DNA of 64,000 bases, from positions 1 to 64,000 of the forward strand of contig JAQFVV010000112.1 of NCBI GenBank assembly GCA_028023455.1, read 5' to 3'. Made by a program: the position numbers and the translations under genes. The notes under the pieces were generated by a model, which saw nothing but the letters and a program-made list of their open reading frames with translations, was not told the origin of the DNA and did not search any database. Source of the DNA: Epiperipatus broadwayi. Taxonomy: Eukaryota > Onychophora > Udeonychophora > Euonychophora > Peripatidae. Below, in pieces: positions 47,095 through 59,418 of the stretch (position 1 is its first letter; each line of letters begins with the position of its first letter).

Positions 47095-47760
47095 TATATT
47101 GCTTTTATTGATTTAATCAAGACATTTCAGTCAATTTATTGGATGGCATTATTTAAAATTAGTTGGTTGTCCAGCCAAAGTTTATTTGTATTATACAGTT
47201 TCTATATGTCAGAATAAGAGGAAAATTATTACAGGTGGAAAATATTTTATATTTGAAATGAAAATGGGTGTTAAACAAGGATGTGTAATTGCTCCAATGT
47301 TGTTATTGACATTAAACAACTAAACATCATGTAATCACCATTCCCTATGCTTACACAAACTGTTAACAACAGAGGCAAAACCCTCCATATAATAATACAA
47401 TCAGGGCAGAGTAATCAATGGATGTAAGGTTTGTGCATAAAATCTATCTAGTGCCTACTCATCCAAAGCTCCTCATTTATGAAAGCAACAGGCTAGAAAT
47501 TAATCTGGGCATATTGGATGAATAGGTATTTAATAGGGATTTTATTCACAAATCTTCTTGTATCCATTGATTACTCTGGCTTGCACTGGGTGGAACTACT
47601 GCATGGGAAGTTTTGTCTCTGTTATTGATATTCATGACTGTGGTCTTTGAAATTGTTTATAGACAGTTTAATAAATCAGGGATCAAGATTTACAACATTG
47701 CTGATGGCTATGCCATTTTTTCTAGTTCAAAAGATAATCTATAGCAGGAGTCAGCAACTT
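47095..47760 (+). pseudogene. LINE (non-LTR) reverse transcriptase fragment (right)
   Basis: Three pieces in different frames and in the right order resemble the RT domain of a non-LTR retrotransposon. AFIDLIKTF (47,101) corresponds to the motif A region usually read as FIDLTKAFD, with the catalytic Asp replaced. KMGVKQGCVIAPMLL (about 47,263-47,310) is motif B. KIYNIADGYAIFSSSKDNL (about 47,690-47,750) corresponds to the YADD box, here IADG. Between them, 47,320-47,640 has no readable frame. Stops and frameshifts make it inactive. Which LINE clade it came from (RTE- or Jockey-like) cannot be settled. Confidence 0.7.
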
Positions 47761-48104
47761 TTTATAGTAGTGTCATTCCGAACATATGTTACAATGTTAT
47801 TCCATGTACTGAAATGATTTTACCAATCTTATTATATATAGTATCAAAATTGGTCCAGTTATAATGAACTTCAAAATTATATATTACATACTTTTGAAGC
47901 TCGTTATAACCAGATCTTATATTATTGGTCATTCAATATTTTAAAATACATAGGATCATATGTAAAAAGTATGTTTTGTTAAATTATATTGCATTCAAAA
48001 GATATACTTAAAATTTTCTTTGACATGGAGAAGTTCAGTTCATTGGTGCTTAAACAAATGTGTATTGTTTACAAAATTGCCAATTAATGTAGTGATTCAG
48101 AATG

Positions 48105-48213
48105 GTCAAGCGTTGTTAGCCGAGAGGTTATCGCACCCACCTTGCAAGCAAGTAGTTGGTTGCAGACGGGTGTGGGTTTGTGTCCCGGCCGATGCTATGA
48201 CATATAGAAAAAA
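48105..48213 (+). mobile_element. tRNA-derived SINE 1 with 19-bp target duplications
   Basis: A 109-bp insertion bounded by a perfect 19-base duplication, aatgtagtgattcagaatg, at 48,086-48,104 and 48,214-48,232. It contains a box A-like TTAGCCGAGAGGTTATCGC and a box B-like GGGTTTGTGTCCC, as in an RNA polymerase III promoter of a tRNA. The anticodon-arm region CCTTGCAAGCAAG vaguely resembles an Ala tRNA. It ends GATGCTATGACATATAG followed by an A run. The acceptor stem is not complementary, so it is a SINE and not a tRNA gene. The tail matches SINE 2 at 44,054-44,142, making them one family. Confidence 0.85.
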
Positions 48214-49274
48214 AATGTAGTGATTCAGAATGATTTCCATGGTTTAATTTAAAAAACTGATTAATGAGCTCTAACAAAATAAAACAAGTATTTTTCTAGC
48301 AAAGGAATTCATTTTTGTGATATAAAAAATCAACTCAAATTTGAAAGTTATATTCTTCTTTTCTTTAAAAATATGGACATTTGGATTTTTTTTTCTACGA
48401 GACATTTTTTTCTATCAAACATTTAAAAGGAAAAAATTTCTTTTGAGATCCAAACGATATTATCAAATCTCACATATTTGTGAATTTCGTTCATGCATTA
48501 ACCCGACTATCACTAATTATAAACTCCCCCCCCCCCAAGTGAATGCACCAAAACTTAAAATATATTATTATGACGTTTTTCAAATGAATTAATCAATATA
48601 ATATTCTGTCTGAATATAAACATGCAATTGCATACAAAAGTATCAAAAGACAATTGATTGTTAAAAAACAGGCAAAATTAATCCTCCTTGGGAAAAAAAT
48701 ATTTCCATCCTACTTGGTTCTTATTTTTATTGAAAATAGCAAAGATCGAATATATGTTTATTGTACAAAATAATTAGTAAATTAAACTGAATCATGGTTT
48801 CCATTTACATGTGAATCACATATGCAAAATGTTGTGTGCATATAATTTTTTATTTCAATTCGATCAGAGTGCCATTGATAATCGTTCTGCTTGCCACACT
48901 TGGTACCATGCCCTAGGTTAATGACCTAATCATAGAATGTATTTAATGTTTTGATGTGATATGTGAAGATTTTGTTTAGTAATTAATATTTTAAAAAATT
49001 AAATTCTTTATCAGCCAATAATGAGGGGAAAAAATCTTCAGCAACTATTAGCTTGGTGAGGTAACAATTTGAGAAGTGGTGAATTTAAATATCACAGTAA
49101 GTAAAAGAATAAACTTAAACCAATTCACAGAACAAACACATCTGAATATGTTATTAAAATAATTCACATGCAAGAGTCTTAAAGAATCATTTTTTAAATG
49201 AACTTATAAAGAATATCCACTTTTGTTATATTAAAAACAATTAATATAACAAATCTTTCAACTTTGTATACATT

Positions 49275-49640
49275 CGTCCAAGCCTGTAAAAAAGCTTAAA
49301 CTATAATCACTGTAAAATTCTCCAGACCATTTTACCACACTATATTCCACCAGAAATTTAATTTTTCAGATGATCTAGACTTTAAAACATCTGAATATTC
49401 ACACATTTGTTAATGTTACATATATAATGATATGATTAGATGGCACCATAATACCAATTAATGTGTAAGTTTTAGGAGATGAAGCTCCAAGCACTATTTA
49501 TATTAAATGTGCAACCAATTTGAATCAGGCTATTTAGACATCTCTGTAACACTGAAATCAAGTCTCACAAAAGTCACTGTCCAAATGTGCTTGCCTAATA
49601 AATAATTTTAGGCCATAAATAAAATTTGTGCACTCTTCAC
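49275..49640 (+). repeat. ~365-bp repeat flanking LTR-B (right, inner copy)
   Basis: Direct-orientation partner of 54,270-54,625 on the far side of LTR-B, about 5 kb away. The similarity starts near 49,235 at low level and ends near 49,640. Confidence 0.65.
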
Positions 49641-50769
49641 TTTTTCATATACTATTACAAGCTATACATCCACTTTTTCCACAGCAGAAGCATACAATTT
49701 TTTGTCTTCAGTGACTTTGTTTTATTAAAATTACTTGTACCCCACTCTTCAGTTTTTTAGATAGCAGTTTTATATTTTGTCAGATAAAAGTTGATCTGAC
49801 AAAATAGATAGATATTGATATAACAAAAAGTGGGTGTTATTTACAAGTTCATTAAAAAAATGATTCTTTAGGAATCTTGTTTGTGAATTATCTTAATAAT
49901 GTATACATAATTGTTTGTTCAATGAATTAATTTATAATCTAAGCATTATTATATTTGATGAATCATAAAATTAATCATAAGATTATTAAAAATCTTTAAG
50001 AAATAAATGTAGATGTTCAGTTATCACAGACTCTAATAATTTGCTTTTTGCTTTTAACTAATTAAAAGATAGCTATTCTATCATGGTGAAATAATTATTA
50101 TAACTAAATCAGCTGTATATAAAGTCATTCTTTTTCTTAATTTACTGCATGGAAGTGAGACTTATACACTCTATTGATTCAATATAAAGTCATTAGAAAA
50201 ATTTTATTTAAGGGTGCTCCAAAAAGTTTTAAAAGTATGATGACAAGATCATAAAAACAATATGTTCTTCACCTTTCTGGATGTGATACTATAGTGCCCA
50301 CTATAGTAAAATTACAATTTCATTAGATTGCACATATAAAATGAATGAATAATGCAAGACATCTTAAAAGGCTATTTTATGGTGGACTTGAATATGATTT
50401 TCATGTGAAAGGCAGATTATGTTTAAAATTACAAAAGTTATCTAAGGATATTCTAAAGAATTCAATGTTGATTGTTTGCATTGGGAAGATATGGCACAAA
50501 ATATAATTCATTGGAGAATTATAATCATCCACTGTGTTTGAGGTATTTTAAAAATAAAAGTTTAATAAAAAGACATAATCAAAATATCAATAAATAAAGC
50601 ATTAGACAAGTGTTTTCTACATATGGATGTATTTGTGATTTATGACTGATTTGTATAATCATTACAAAGCTCATACCTAGTGTACTATTATTTTTTTATC
50701 TTTTCCTCTTTAAATTGGAATGCCTACACTCAATTGAAAATAGTGGTTACTGAATTATATATATATATA

Positions 50770-53700
50770 TAACAGTCGGGGTATATTAGTCTTAACATAT
50801 CTGCCATACAAGGGCGCCACCAGGCCATTCGAACCTGGAAAATTTATATAGTAGGCAGATAGACTGTTAGCCCATGTCACTAATTCAAGGAGTAGCTGAG
50901 ATTTATAATCTAAATTCTTAATGTACATATTTAAGAATGAAAAGATAAAAAAAATAAAAAATTAATAAACTACTGCCAGTAATATTATGCAAAAAACATT
51001 TATTATCACACATATATAAAATTGAAATACAGAAAGCATACCAATAGCTCAAACAAGCTCTTAATTAATAAGTGCAGTAGGAGAAAACATTTAAAATCTC
51101 TATCCAGAACACTCTCATATCCAGACCAACTGGTTTTGAGCTTATGGCTCATGTCTGTGGAGAGCTAGAATATTCGGACACTAGATCTAAAATATGAACT
51201 CAAAACTAGCACTTATTTCATATATATATTTAAGTAGAAACTCTGAAATTTTCAGCCATGAAAATGTTTTTAAATCCAGCTATCTAACTTATATAGCTAT
51301 ATGGGACTGAACTAAATTCAGTTCTACCATATTTTAATAGCCTCAGCATAGCCAAAGCCTTAAAGGTAAAATTATAATAATCAAAAAAGCAAGTCATATA
51401 TAATGTGACATTACTTTTATAAGCGTGCAGTTACAAAAACGCAATACAGAGAGTGTACCAATAGCTCAAAAAAGCTCTTATATATTTTAGATATAGTGTC
51501 CGAATATTCTAGCTCTCCACTGACATGAGCCATAAGCTTGAAAACAGTTGGTCTGAAGATGAGAGTGTTCTGGATAGAGATTTTAAATGTTTTCTCATAC
51601 CACACTTATTAATTAAGAGCATGTTTGAGCTATTGGTGCGCTCTCTGTATTGCATTTTTGTAACTACAAGCTTATAAAAGTAATGTCACATTATATATGA
51701 CTTGCTTTTTTGATTATTATAAAATTGAATTGGAGGAATAAACATTATTACTTTAGTTTAGTTTGTATATTTATCATATTTAAATTTAAGTTTAGTTCAC
51801 ACAGATGGGGATTCTTGTTTATTAATTTTAATCTATCGATAGACGTAAATATGCTACATAGATTTCGCACATAAAACTTACGAATCCATACAGCTATTTA
51901 CGTCTAAGTTTAAAATTTAAGCTTTAATATTTTTAAAAACTAAATGAGCAAGTACATGTATATATATATATGCATCACAACCGTCCACCATGAATTATTC
52001 TAGTTCAATTATTATTAACTCGAATGTATAAAAAAGGTTATACTCTTCTTGAGTTCCTTAAGACACTCATCATGAGGTGTCACATTCACAAATAATGAAC
52101 TTATAGGAGAGGCTTAGGCAAATACATTAAGGCACTCAACATAAGGTATCATATTTACCGGTAGATGCCAAGTGTGGAGGTATGCACATACACATATACA
52201 TAACACATGACATCACTTACTTTAACTAACAATTATAGCTTTAATTAAAAAAAATAAATTAATAGAAATGACTGGTTTATGATTACAGTTAAAATATTAT
52301 TTTATGCTTTAGTAATATATAACGTTAAACCATGTGTTAGAATATATTAGTAAAAACTTAATATAAGCCTACACAAATGGATAATTGATAGAAGTTTGTT
52401 TTATAATGTTGAGTATAGATAAGCTACATAGATAACTCAGTTAAAAACTTTTCAAAAACAATCATTCAACCTCAGATTAAAAGTTCATAGCCAAACCAAT
52501 GCCTGCTTCCTGATATATGGATGGCAACCAATGCAATATGAAGATGCTAGCATAAAACCATGTTGACAGAAAAATGCATCTGCAGCATGGTAATATTTAA
52601 AGAAAAATGATCCTCGCTTAGAACAGGAATGAGCATCTGCCTGGCAAAGGAAATCATTTGGAAAATATATTGAAAATTCTCTGAAATGGTGAATTGTGGT
52701 CCTGGCCATCTTACTATTAACATCCAGAGTAAAAAAGAAAACAATGGTGTGGGAAATATGTCCACATTCATTGTAATGCATCAACTACACCTTTAGATCA
52801 TGCATTCATACGATTTTTGCCCTGTATGCTAAACACACTTCACATTACATTGATATAAACACCCATATATCCTTCCACCAGCATTGACCCAACCACAAAA
52901 CAAATAGTCTGAAATCAAACCCTTTTAGAATAAACATAAACAACTTTAAATATAAAGTTATTAAATTGAAAATTGCTGAGGGAAATTTACAATAAAATAA
53001 ACCCAATAGCACTCATAATAAGGTGTCGCATTGACAACAACTTAAAATATATACCAGTAAATATGTTTAGACATTCAGCATGAAGTGTCATATTTACAGA
53101 TATATATATTTTTCACATATAAAAATATTAAGACATAATCAACATAATGAATCTATGCAGCTATCTACACCCAACTTAAAATTTAATACATTTTTTTTTA
53201 TTTTGTTAATAAATATTAATAAAGAAAATGGAAATAATTGAATTGGCAAACATATATAAAAATAAATATTAATAACTGATTTAACCTTCCATGTTGGTCA
53301 GATAAGAGTTTATGATTTAAACTTGGTTAGGCCTTAATTATTTAAGAAATGATTCAAAGTTCATTTGGTAAAAGTTTATAATGATTAGAATTCATAATTT
53401 ATAGTTTATACATTACATTAGAAGAGCTCCTGGTTCCTTGTGCCAATTCCCACAAAGTCTTTTATTATTCATACTTTCTGTTCATGCTGTAGTTATCAAT
53501 CCAGAGGTAGCCTTAGCTGGTTCAATCCTGGAACTATTTTATTGCAGTACCCATATGATTCAGGGTCTGCAATAGTGCCATTCATCTTTCAACAGTCTCT
53601 CTTCATTTGAAAATAGCAGGAGGGTGAAAAGTGTGTCTTTTCCCCCTCCTACTCAAAAATCAAGCTGGAACTGTTCTTAATTTGAATTTTTTTCTTTTTA

Positions 53701-54187
53701 TACTAATCCTTCGGATTCACTGACCATGGTTTCCTGTTCCAGTGGTTTTCATTAGGGTCCGAGTATTGGTTGACTTTCCACAAGAGGGTAATGCAATCTT
53801 TTTTAATTTTTTTTTATATCTCTTATCTGACCTTTAATTATAAATTTGTCCCAAGGGCTCATTTACTTTGGATTAATTAAAACCAACAATTATTTTCATT
53901 TTGAGTATTAACACAATAGACAGGAATTTAATTGATTGTACATTCTTTATCTTTAAATCTTTAAGTTTTTGCTTAAAATTGAGTTTTAAAATACTCTTTT
54001 TTTTTTTTTAATAAAGTTTTCTTTTAATAATTTTCCATCTGTGTGATTTATATATATATGTTTTTGCAAGCTTTTAGTTTTCAATTTTTAATTCTAACTT
54101 TTATTTAATAACTTTTATTTGCGAACATTTATATTTTAACTCTTTTTTAAAAAAAATAATAATGTAATGGCATATGTGCCCATTACA
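50770..54187 (-). mobile_element. LTR-B, ~3.4-kb solo LTR-like element (right)
   Basis: Mirror of 7,881-11,219, roughly 88-90% alike by eye in the 9.2-9.55 kb segment, with mainly transition differences. On the minus strand it starts TGTAATGGGCACATATGCC and ends CCGACTGTTA. Both ends sit in (TA)n, so a target duplication cannot be resolved. Confidence 0.6.
51015..51720. repeat. Foldback repeat inside LTR-B (right)
   Basis: Mirror of 10,316-10,985. Inverted blocks ATCTCTATCCAGAACACTCT (about 51,099) and GAGTGTTCTGGATAGAGAT (about 51,564) enclose internal copies of the GAGAGCTAGAATATTCGGAC motif. The short open frame 51,417-51,605 comes from this repeat. Confidence 0.65.
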
Positions 54188-54269
54188 ATATATATATATA
54201 TATAACAAATTGACAAATAAACCTGATAAATATTTGTTACTAATTAAATCTTTCATATTTGCACACATC

Positions 54270-54625
54270 TTTTCAAGCTTATAACAAATTTTGAACTATA
54301 CTCATTGTGAAATTCTCCAAACCATTCTCCCCTACTATATTACATCAGAAACTCTAATTTTACTCGAAACACCTAAATATTCACACATTTGTTAATGTTA
54401 CATATATAATGATAAGATTAAATTGCACAATGACACCATTTTATGTGTAAATTTTAGAAGGAAATGAAATTGCCAAGCACAATTTATATTAAATTTGAAA
54501 TCAATTTGAATCAGGCTGTTTAAATATCTCTGTAAAACTGATGTTGAATCTTACTATCCAAATTTACTTGCCTAATAAATAACTTAGGCCATAGATAAAA
54601 TTTGTTCCATTTTTGTCTAGTTTGT
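54270..54625 (+). repeat. ~355-bp repeat flanking LTR-B (right, outer copy)
   Basis: Matches 49,275-49,640 in order: TGTGAAATTCTCCAAACCATT, ACTATATT-CATCAGAAA, ATTCACACATTTGTTAATG, CATATATAATGATA-GATTA, CAATTTGAATCAGGCT, TTGCCTAATAAATAA. Similarity is about 80% by eye. No coding sequence or terminal repeats were found, so the family is unknown. Confidence 0.65.
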
Positions 54626-54701
54626 GATTGAGATAACATGAGTAAGAAGAGAATATAATTAAATTTCATATACATAATGCTTGATGATTTAGTTGCTACC
54701 T

Positions 54702-54706
<5 letters not shown>

Positions 54707-54774
<68 letters not shown>
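54707..54774. repeat. (TA)n microsatellite
   Basis: About 34 TA units; partner of 7,315-7,384. Confidence 0.95.
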
Positions 54775-54775
<1 letters not shown>

Positions 54776-55248
54776 CAACAGTCAAATCTAAATATAAGGT
54801 GTTCATTTACCATATCCTTATTATTTCTCTTTTCCCTTTTTTTAAATTCATTTAAATGGGCACCTCCAGATTCTATAAAAGCCTGGAAGATAATTCTTTC
54901 AATATTGAAATTGGATTTATTATAATTAGGTTAAATATTTATCACCATTACACTGAGAAATTTTTTTATATCCGGCATAAATCAATAGTTCACATTCTCC
55001 TGGAGTCTTGAAGGAATGAAATATCAATGAAAACAATCACAAAATATATATATAAGTTTATTAATTTGATCTCTTCTCATCACTGCTTACAACAAAATAA
55101 ACTATATTATGTAATTACACATAGGTAACCTCTATATTATATTATAAATTAAATAATGAACTAAATTAATATGATATATTAAGCATCTTGTTAATTATTT
55201 AAATTAACAATAAGGTAAACCCTCAGCCTTATAATTCTAATATATAAA

Positions 55249-55500
55249 GCATGGATGTGTCCAGAAATTAAAATACTATACCTCTAGAAACATTATTTCT
55301 TTATCATTCAATATCAAAATGTTATTAACCAAACTTTATCATGACCATTTACAAAATATTGTCAAAAATATATAAATTTATAGCCACTGACGAACTAGAA
55401 AATTAAACACCATGAAGATACCATTAATGGATAACATTACAAGGAGCATACAGTAATAATCCAAACAATATAAATAAATCTCTTATTTGTATATAAATAT
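55249..55500 (+). repeat. ~250-bp dispersed direct repeat, copy 1 (right)
   Basis: Direct repeat partner of 56,366-56,630 (shared blocks: CTTTATCATTCAATAT, CTTTATCATGACCATTT, AAGATACCAT, CAAGGAGCAT, AAATAAATCTCTTATTTGTAT). Identity is about 80% by eye. The similarity ends abruptly at both sides, consistent with two copies of a short element or a local duplication. Confidence 0.7.
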
Positions 55501-56365
55501 ACATATTCAATTCATTTACATTTAAAATTAGCCATCCCATAAATAAAATGAGGAAATAAATATAAACCTCCACCATCTTAAGAGATAAATCAGCATGTAT
55601 GCATGTTATCTGACTATGTTTGCTATACATTATCAAAAGCTGTGAATAATACAACTACATATAGAATTTCCTTTCTTCTTAAATCCTAGTATTAGGACTA
55701 GCTATAAGCAATTATAAAAATGAATATCTACATGAAACTGGCACTACTTTCCTTTTTAATGTTAAAATTATTATAAAGGTAATCAACAAAATCTTATTTT
55801 TATACTATATCACATTAGCAATATGACATTAATTCTTAAGATTTTTTTATTATTAATATCATTCAATATTTTCTCTATTTTTGTTACTCTTTTTTAAACA
55901 AGGCCGTATTCTAATTATACATGTAAATATTTATATCACTTCCAAAGACATATAACTAATATAAATCATTAAATATATTTTTACACTTATAACTTCCATT
56001 TTCACAATCACCCACACGAATTTATGTGCATCATTTTAATCAATTTTACTTAATTAGAAAGCTCATATTCAACTTATAATTCAAAATTGGCCTTTACAAT
56101 TGCAATGGATTCACAAAGTATTAAACAATTAATAAAATATAAGTTCCAAGATCTTTCTTTTTCTTATTATTATTAACTATTATAATAACCACACATCTAG
56201 CCAAGTATTTGTCCTGCAACTTTAAATGTATCATAAAGAAAAATCTTGTACATTCCTAACATTTAATTTACTATTACAATAATAAAATATTATACTAATT
56301 ATAACTCAGATAAAACAAAAATAATTTTTTTTATTAAACTAAATAAAATTTAAAAGAATATATAC

Positions 56366-56630
56366 AGCGTGGATATATTCATAAATTAAAATATATTTTT
56401 AGAAGCATTACTTCTTTATCATTCAATATTCAATACCAAAATGCTATTTAACTATATTTACTTTATCATGACCATTTTCTTATATTGCCAAAGATGTATA
56501 AATTTTTAACTATTACGAACTATAAAATTGAACACCTTGAAGATACCATCAATAGATAACATCACAAGGAGCATGCACTAATAACCCGAACAATATCATA
56601 AATAAATCTCTTATTTGTATATATATTCAT
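56366..56630 (+). repeat. ~265-bp dispersed direct repeat, copy 2 (right)
   Basis: Second copy of the repeat at 55,249-55,500. It adjoins (about 110 bases inside) the breakpoint at 56,742 where the two palindrome arms change from near-identity to clear divergence. Confidence 0.7.
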
Positions 56631-57942
56631 GAAACGCGTAACTTCTGAAATTAGTTTTTAAACTTCTTAAAGTTGTTTTTTTTTATGACGTTATTTATAA
56701 ATAAAAACAAAGAGTCAACTTACAATTTCTTTTCCTTTTAGTTGAAATTTCTTTCTTTTACGGCAGACAACAAAAAAAAAATCTCTCGTTTAATTTATTT
56801 AGTCACTATCGGTATATAATTATTGATCCTTACTGAAAGTTTAGTTTGTAGGACTTATATTTAAAATGGTGGAGTAAGTATAATTATTACTTTACGGCTT
56901 CATATTATCCAAGAAAGGGAGAAAGATTCTATGGCGTTGTTCTATTCCTCTATCCTTCAAATTTATCTCCCGAATTAGCTGCAAATGTATATATTTTCCT
57001 TTTTATTTTAAAACAATAATTACGGCAATAACAACAACAACAAAAAAATAGAATGCAATTAATGAAATCAAAGTAATACGTTCCTCTAATCCTTTTTTTT
57101 TTTTTTAATTCAAACTCAAATCAGACGATCCAATTCAATAAAACCGCGGGCTTATTGTAAAATATTTATGTGAGATTTCTTTGCAATCTTTTATAATTAA
57201 ACTACTTTTGTCATCTTATTAAATTTAATGTATTAGTATTATATATATACGTATAAGAAAAAAATTATTAAATTAAAATGAACAATAAATAAATTTCACC
57301 AAACAAGAATAATTTATTTTTTTAAAACAGATATTTTTTTTTATTGTTAATGTTTCAAATTTTGAATATTAAGCTTCCATCTGCATACATATGTCCTCAT
57401 GCATGCAAATATTTTTGTGTGTAAATGAAGATACCCCCCCCCCCCCACACACACACATTAAATTTCGTTAAATTTTAGAATTTATTTGATGCAATGAAAA
57501 AAAATCTACCAACAACTTCTGTGCCTTCCTATACTTCTTTCTTTCTTCTAACCTTAAGCATTTTCTACTTATACATATAAATATTTTGTGCCGTCCTATA
57601 CTCCTTCCTTTCTTTCTTTTTTCTAACCTTAAGCATTTTGTACTTGTACATATAAATAAACACCTTCAATATATAGTGTGACCAAGTGAAAAGTAATTGG
57701 TTTTCTAGCTATCGTTTAGCTACCCCCCCCCCACAAAATTTTTAATGTACTGCCATATCTGGGTCACGAGTTATGACATAAAATTTGAAAGTGTGCTTTA
57801 TACTTTCATAAATTAACTTCAATGGTATTCCTGTCGCTAAACCAAAATTGCCAATAAATATATATGTGAATTTTAAATTATAATAACATGTAGATAATAT
57901 ATAAATATTAATTATACACGAGTACTTTTGATTACACTGTAA

Positions 57943-58398
57943 TCATATCAATTTAATGTAGACAAAAAGAAAAATAAGCAAACATCACATGACTATATCT
58001 TATGGAATGATTTGCATGGTTTTATTTTTGAATACCCTCAAAGTACCAGACATTCTTACATTGTGGAAGTCTCACTTGATGCTGAATTTTACCCTGATCA
58101 GACAGTACAGCTCTTCAAAAATGGCATTGAAGATTATTTCTTCAAGCTTAATTTAGAAAGGTTGATACCAAAGATAAATCAAGGTGGCACTAATGCTCAC
58201 ACAGTGATTCCATCTACAAGAAGTGTGGAAACGAATAAACCATGCAACCAAAAAACTCAGAATGAGTTGGATAAACACTGCCAGAAATTTAAGGCAAGCC
58301 ATCAATTCAAAACTTATATTCATGATGTTGATACCAAAAATGAAGTATTGTTAGTTCAAGAAGCCTTTCAAAAGATAAACATCTTCTTGAAAAATTAA
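57943..58398 (+). pseudogene. Unidentified open frame without ATG (right)
   Basis: The frame is open for 152 codons from just after a TAA (57,940) to TAA at 58,396-58,398, but contains no ATG. The sequence around 58,012 starts with TTG and reads LHGFIFEYPQSTRHSYIVEV. Composition is that of a soluble, mixed-charge protein, with no signal peptide, membrane segment or cysteine pattern. Downstream, 58,400-58,800 is stop-rich in all frames, though some readable stretches remain (for example CNMYEDPFTYIMHVNNN). It could be a decayed gag/pol portion of the LTR-A element, an element-specific ORF or a captured exon. The sequence alone does not decide. Confidence 0.4.
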
Positions 58399-58942
58399 AT
58401 TCGATTACATGATTAGAACTTATATCTTTGATCATCTTAGTCATGCTTTGTGAAAGTTTAAATTTTTTTATGATCCTGATGATGATCTGGGTATAAAAAA
58501 TCTCAAGATGGAAAGGCAAATAATCATGTTGTGGTCCATTAAGCGAACGGATACACAGTTTCATAAGTTATGCAATATGTATGAAGACCCATTCACATAC
58601 ATTATGCATGTGAATAACAATGCTTAAAAGAAAAAGCACATGTTAGGGAAGGACCTTCAAAGATTGCAGACTATTGGAACACATAAAAGGAATAAGGAGA
58701 GAAATTGAATCCACTAAGATTTTGTAAAGTACATAGAGAAATTTAACAGCGATACGGATACTGACAAAGAAAATACCTGCCCAAAGATATGTTATAAATG
58801 AAGACATCCATTTGTTGTATTGAATCTTAGTTAATTTTTTAATTATTATTCCTTTAAATGTAGAATGATAACCTACTCTGTCATTTAAATGAACATAAGT
58901 TTTAAGTTAACAGAAGTCTGAGATTAAGTAATAAATTTATTT

Positions 58943-59275
58943 AACATTCCTTAGAGAGGGTTTTCAAATAGTTATGGTTACAATAAATATAAACATGTAG
59001 CCATGAGAATTAGAATAGATAAATATTAAGTTATATTACAAGCTTGAGAGCAATTTACTATGAAGTCAAATCATAGAAATCAGAATGTAAGAGGGTCTAA
59101 ATATTAATTCAGAATTGGAGACAGAGTGCTAATAAAAACTCCACATCCTAGTAAACCACAGGAAGATAAATATTGTATATTTAGTAATATGTATGAGGGA
59201 CCATATACCATTGTTAAGCAATCAGGTCCCAATGCATTTTGGGTAAACCAAGGAGGAGAGATCTATGGATGTTAG
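58943..59275 (+). pseudogene. Ty3/gypsy integrase C-terminus remnant (right)
   Basis: Frame 59,108-59,275 is open for 55 residues and ends in TAG. It contains GDRVLIKTP and MYEGPYTIVKQSGPNAFWV, the GPY/F module of Ty3/gypsy integrases. The same frame upstream (from 58,943) is interrupted by four stops (codons at 58,952, about 59,021, 59,042 and 59,105), yet still reads as a plausible basic linker (EQFTMKSNHRNQNVRGSKY). No frameshift is needed across about 330 bases. About 145 bases separate the stop from the LTR-A start at 59,419; a purine run lies at 59,328-59,338 but does not touch the LTR, so no clear polypurine tract is called. Confidence 0.8.
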
Positions 59276-59418
59276 TAACAATTCAGGATAATATCAGGAA
59301 ATTTTTAACATAGCTGAGATACATAAGTAAAAAAAAGGGTAAACTTTGTAGAAATAGCAAGTGCGATGTATAATAAAAGAAAATGGATATGTGTATAAAT
59401 GCATATATATATATGTAT

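Noticed and set aside
48105-48213. A functional tRNA gene
   Set aside because: Pol III box-like motifs are present, but there is no acceptor-stem complementarity. It has an A-rich tail and flanking 19-base duplications, which define a SINE.
49275-54625. The ~360-bp direct repeats on both sides of LTR-B as its LTRs or target duplications
   Set aside because: They are separated from LTR-B by about 0.1 kb on one side and 1.1 kb on the other, and lack TG...CA ends.
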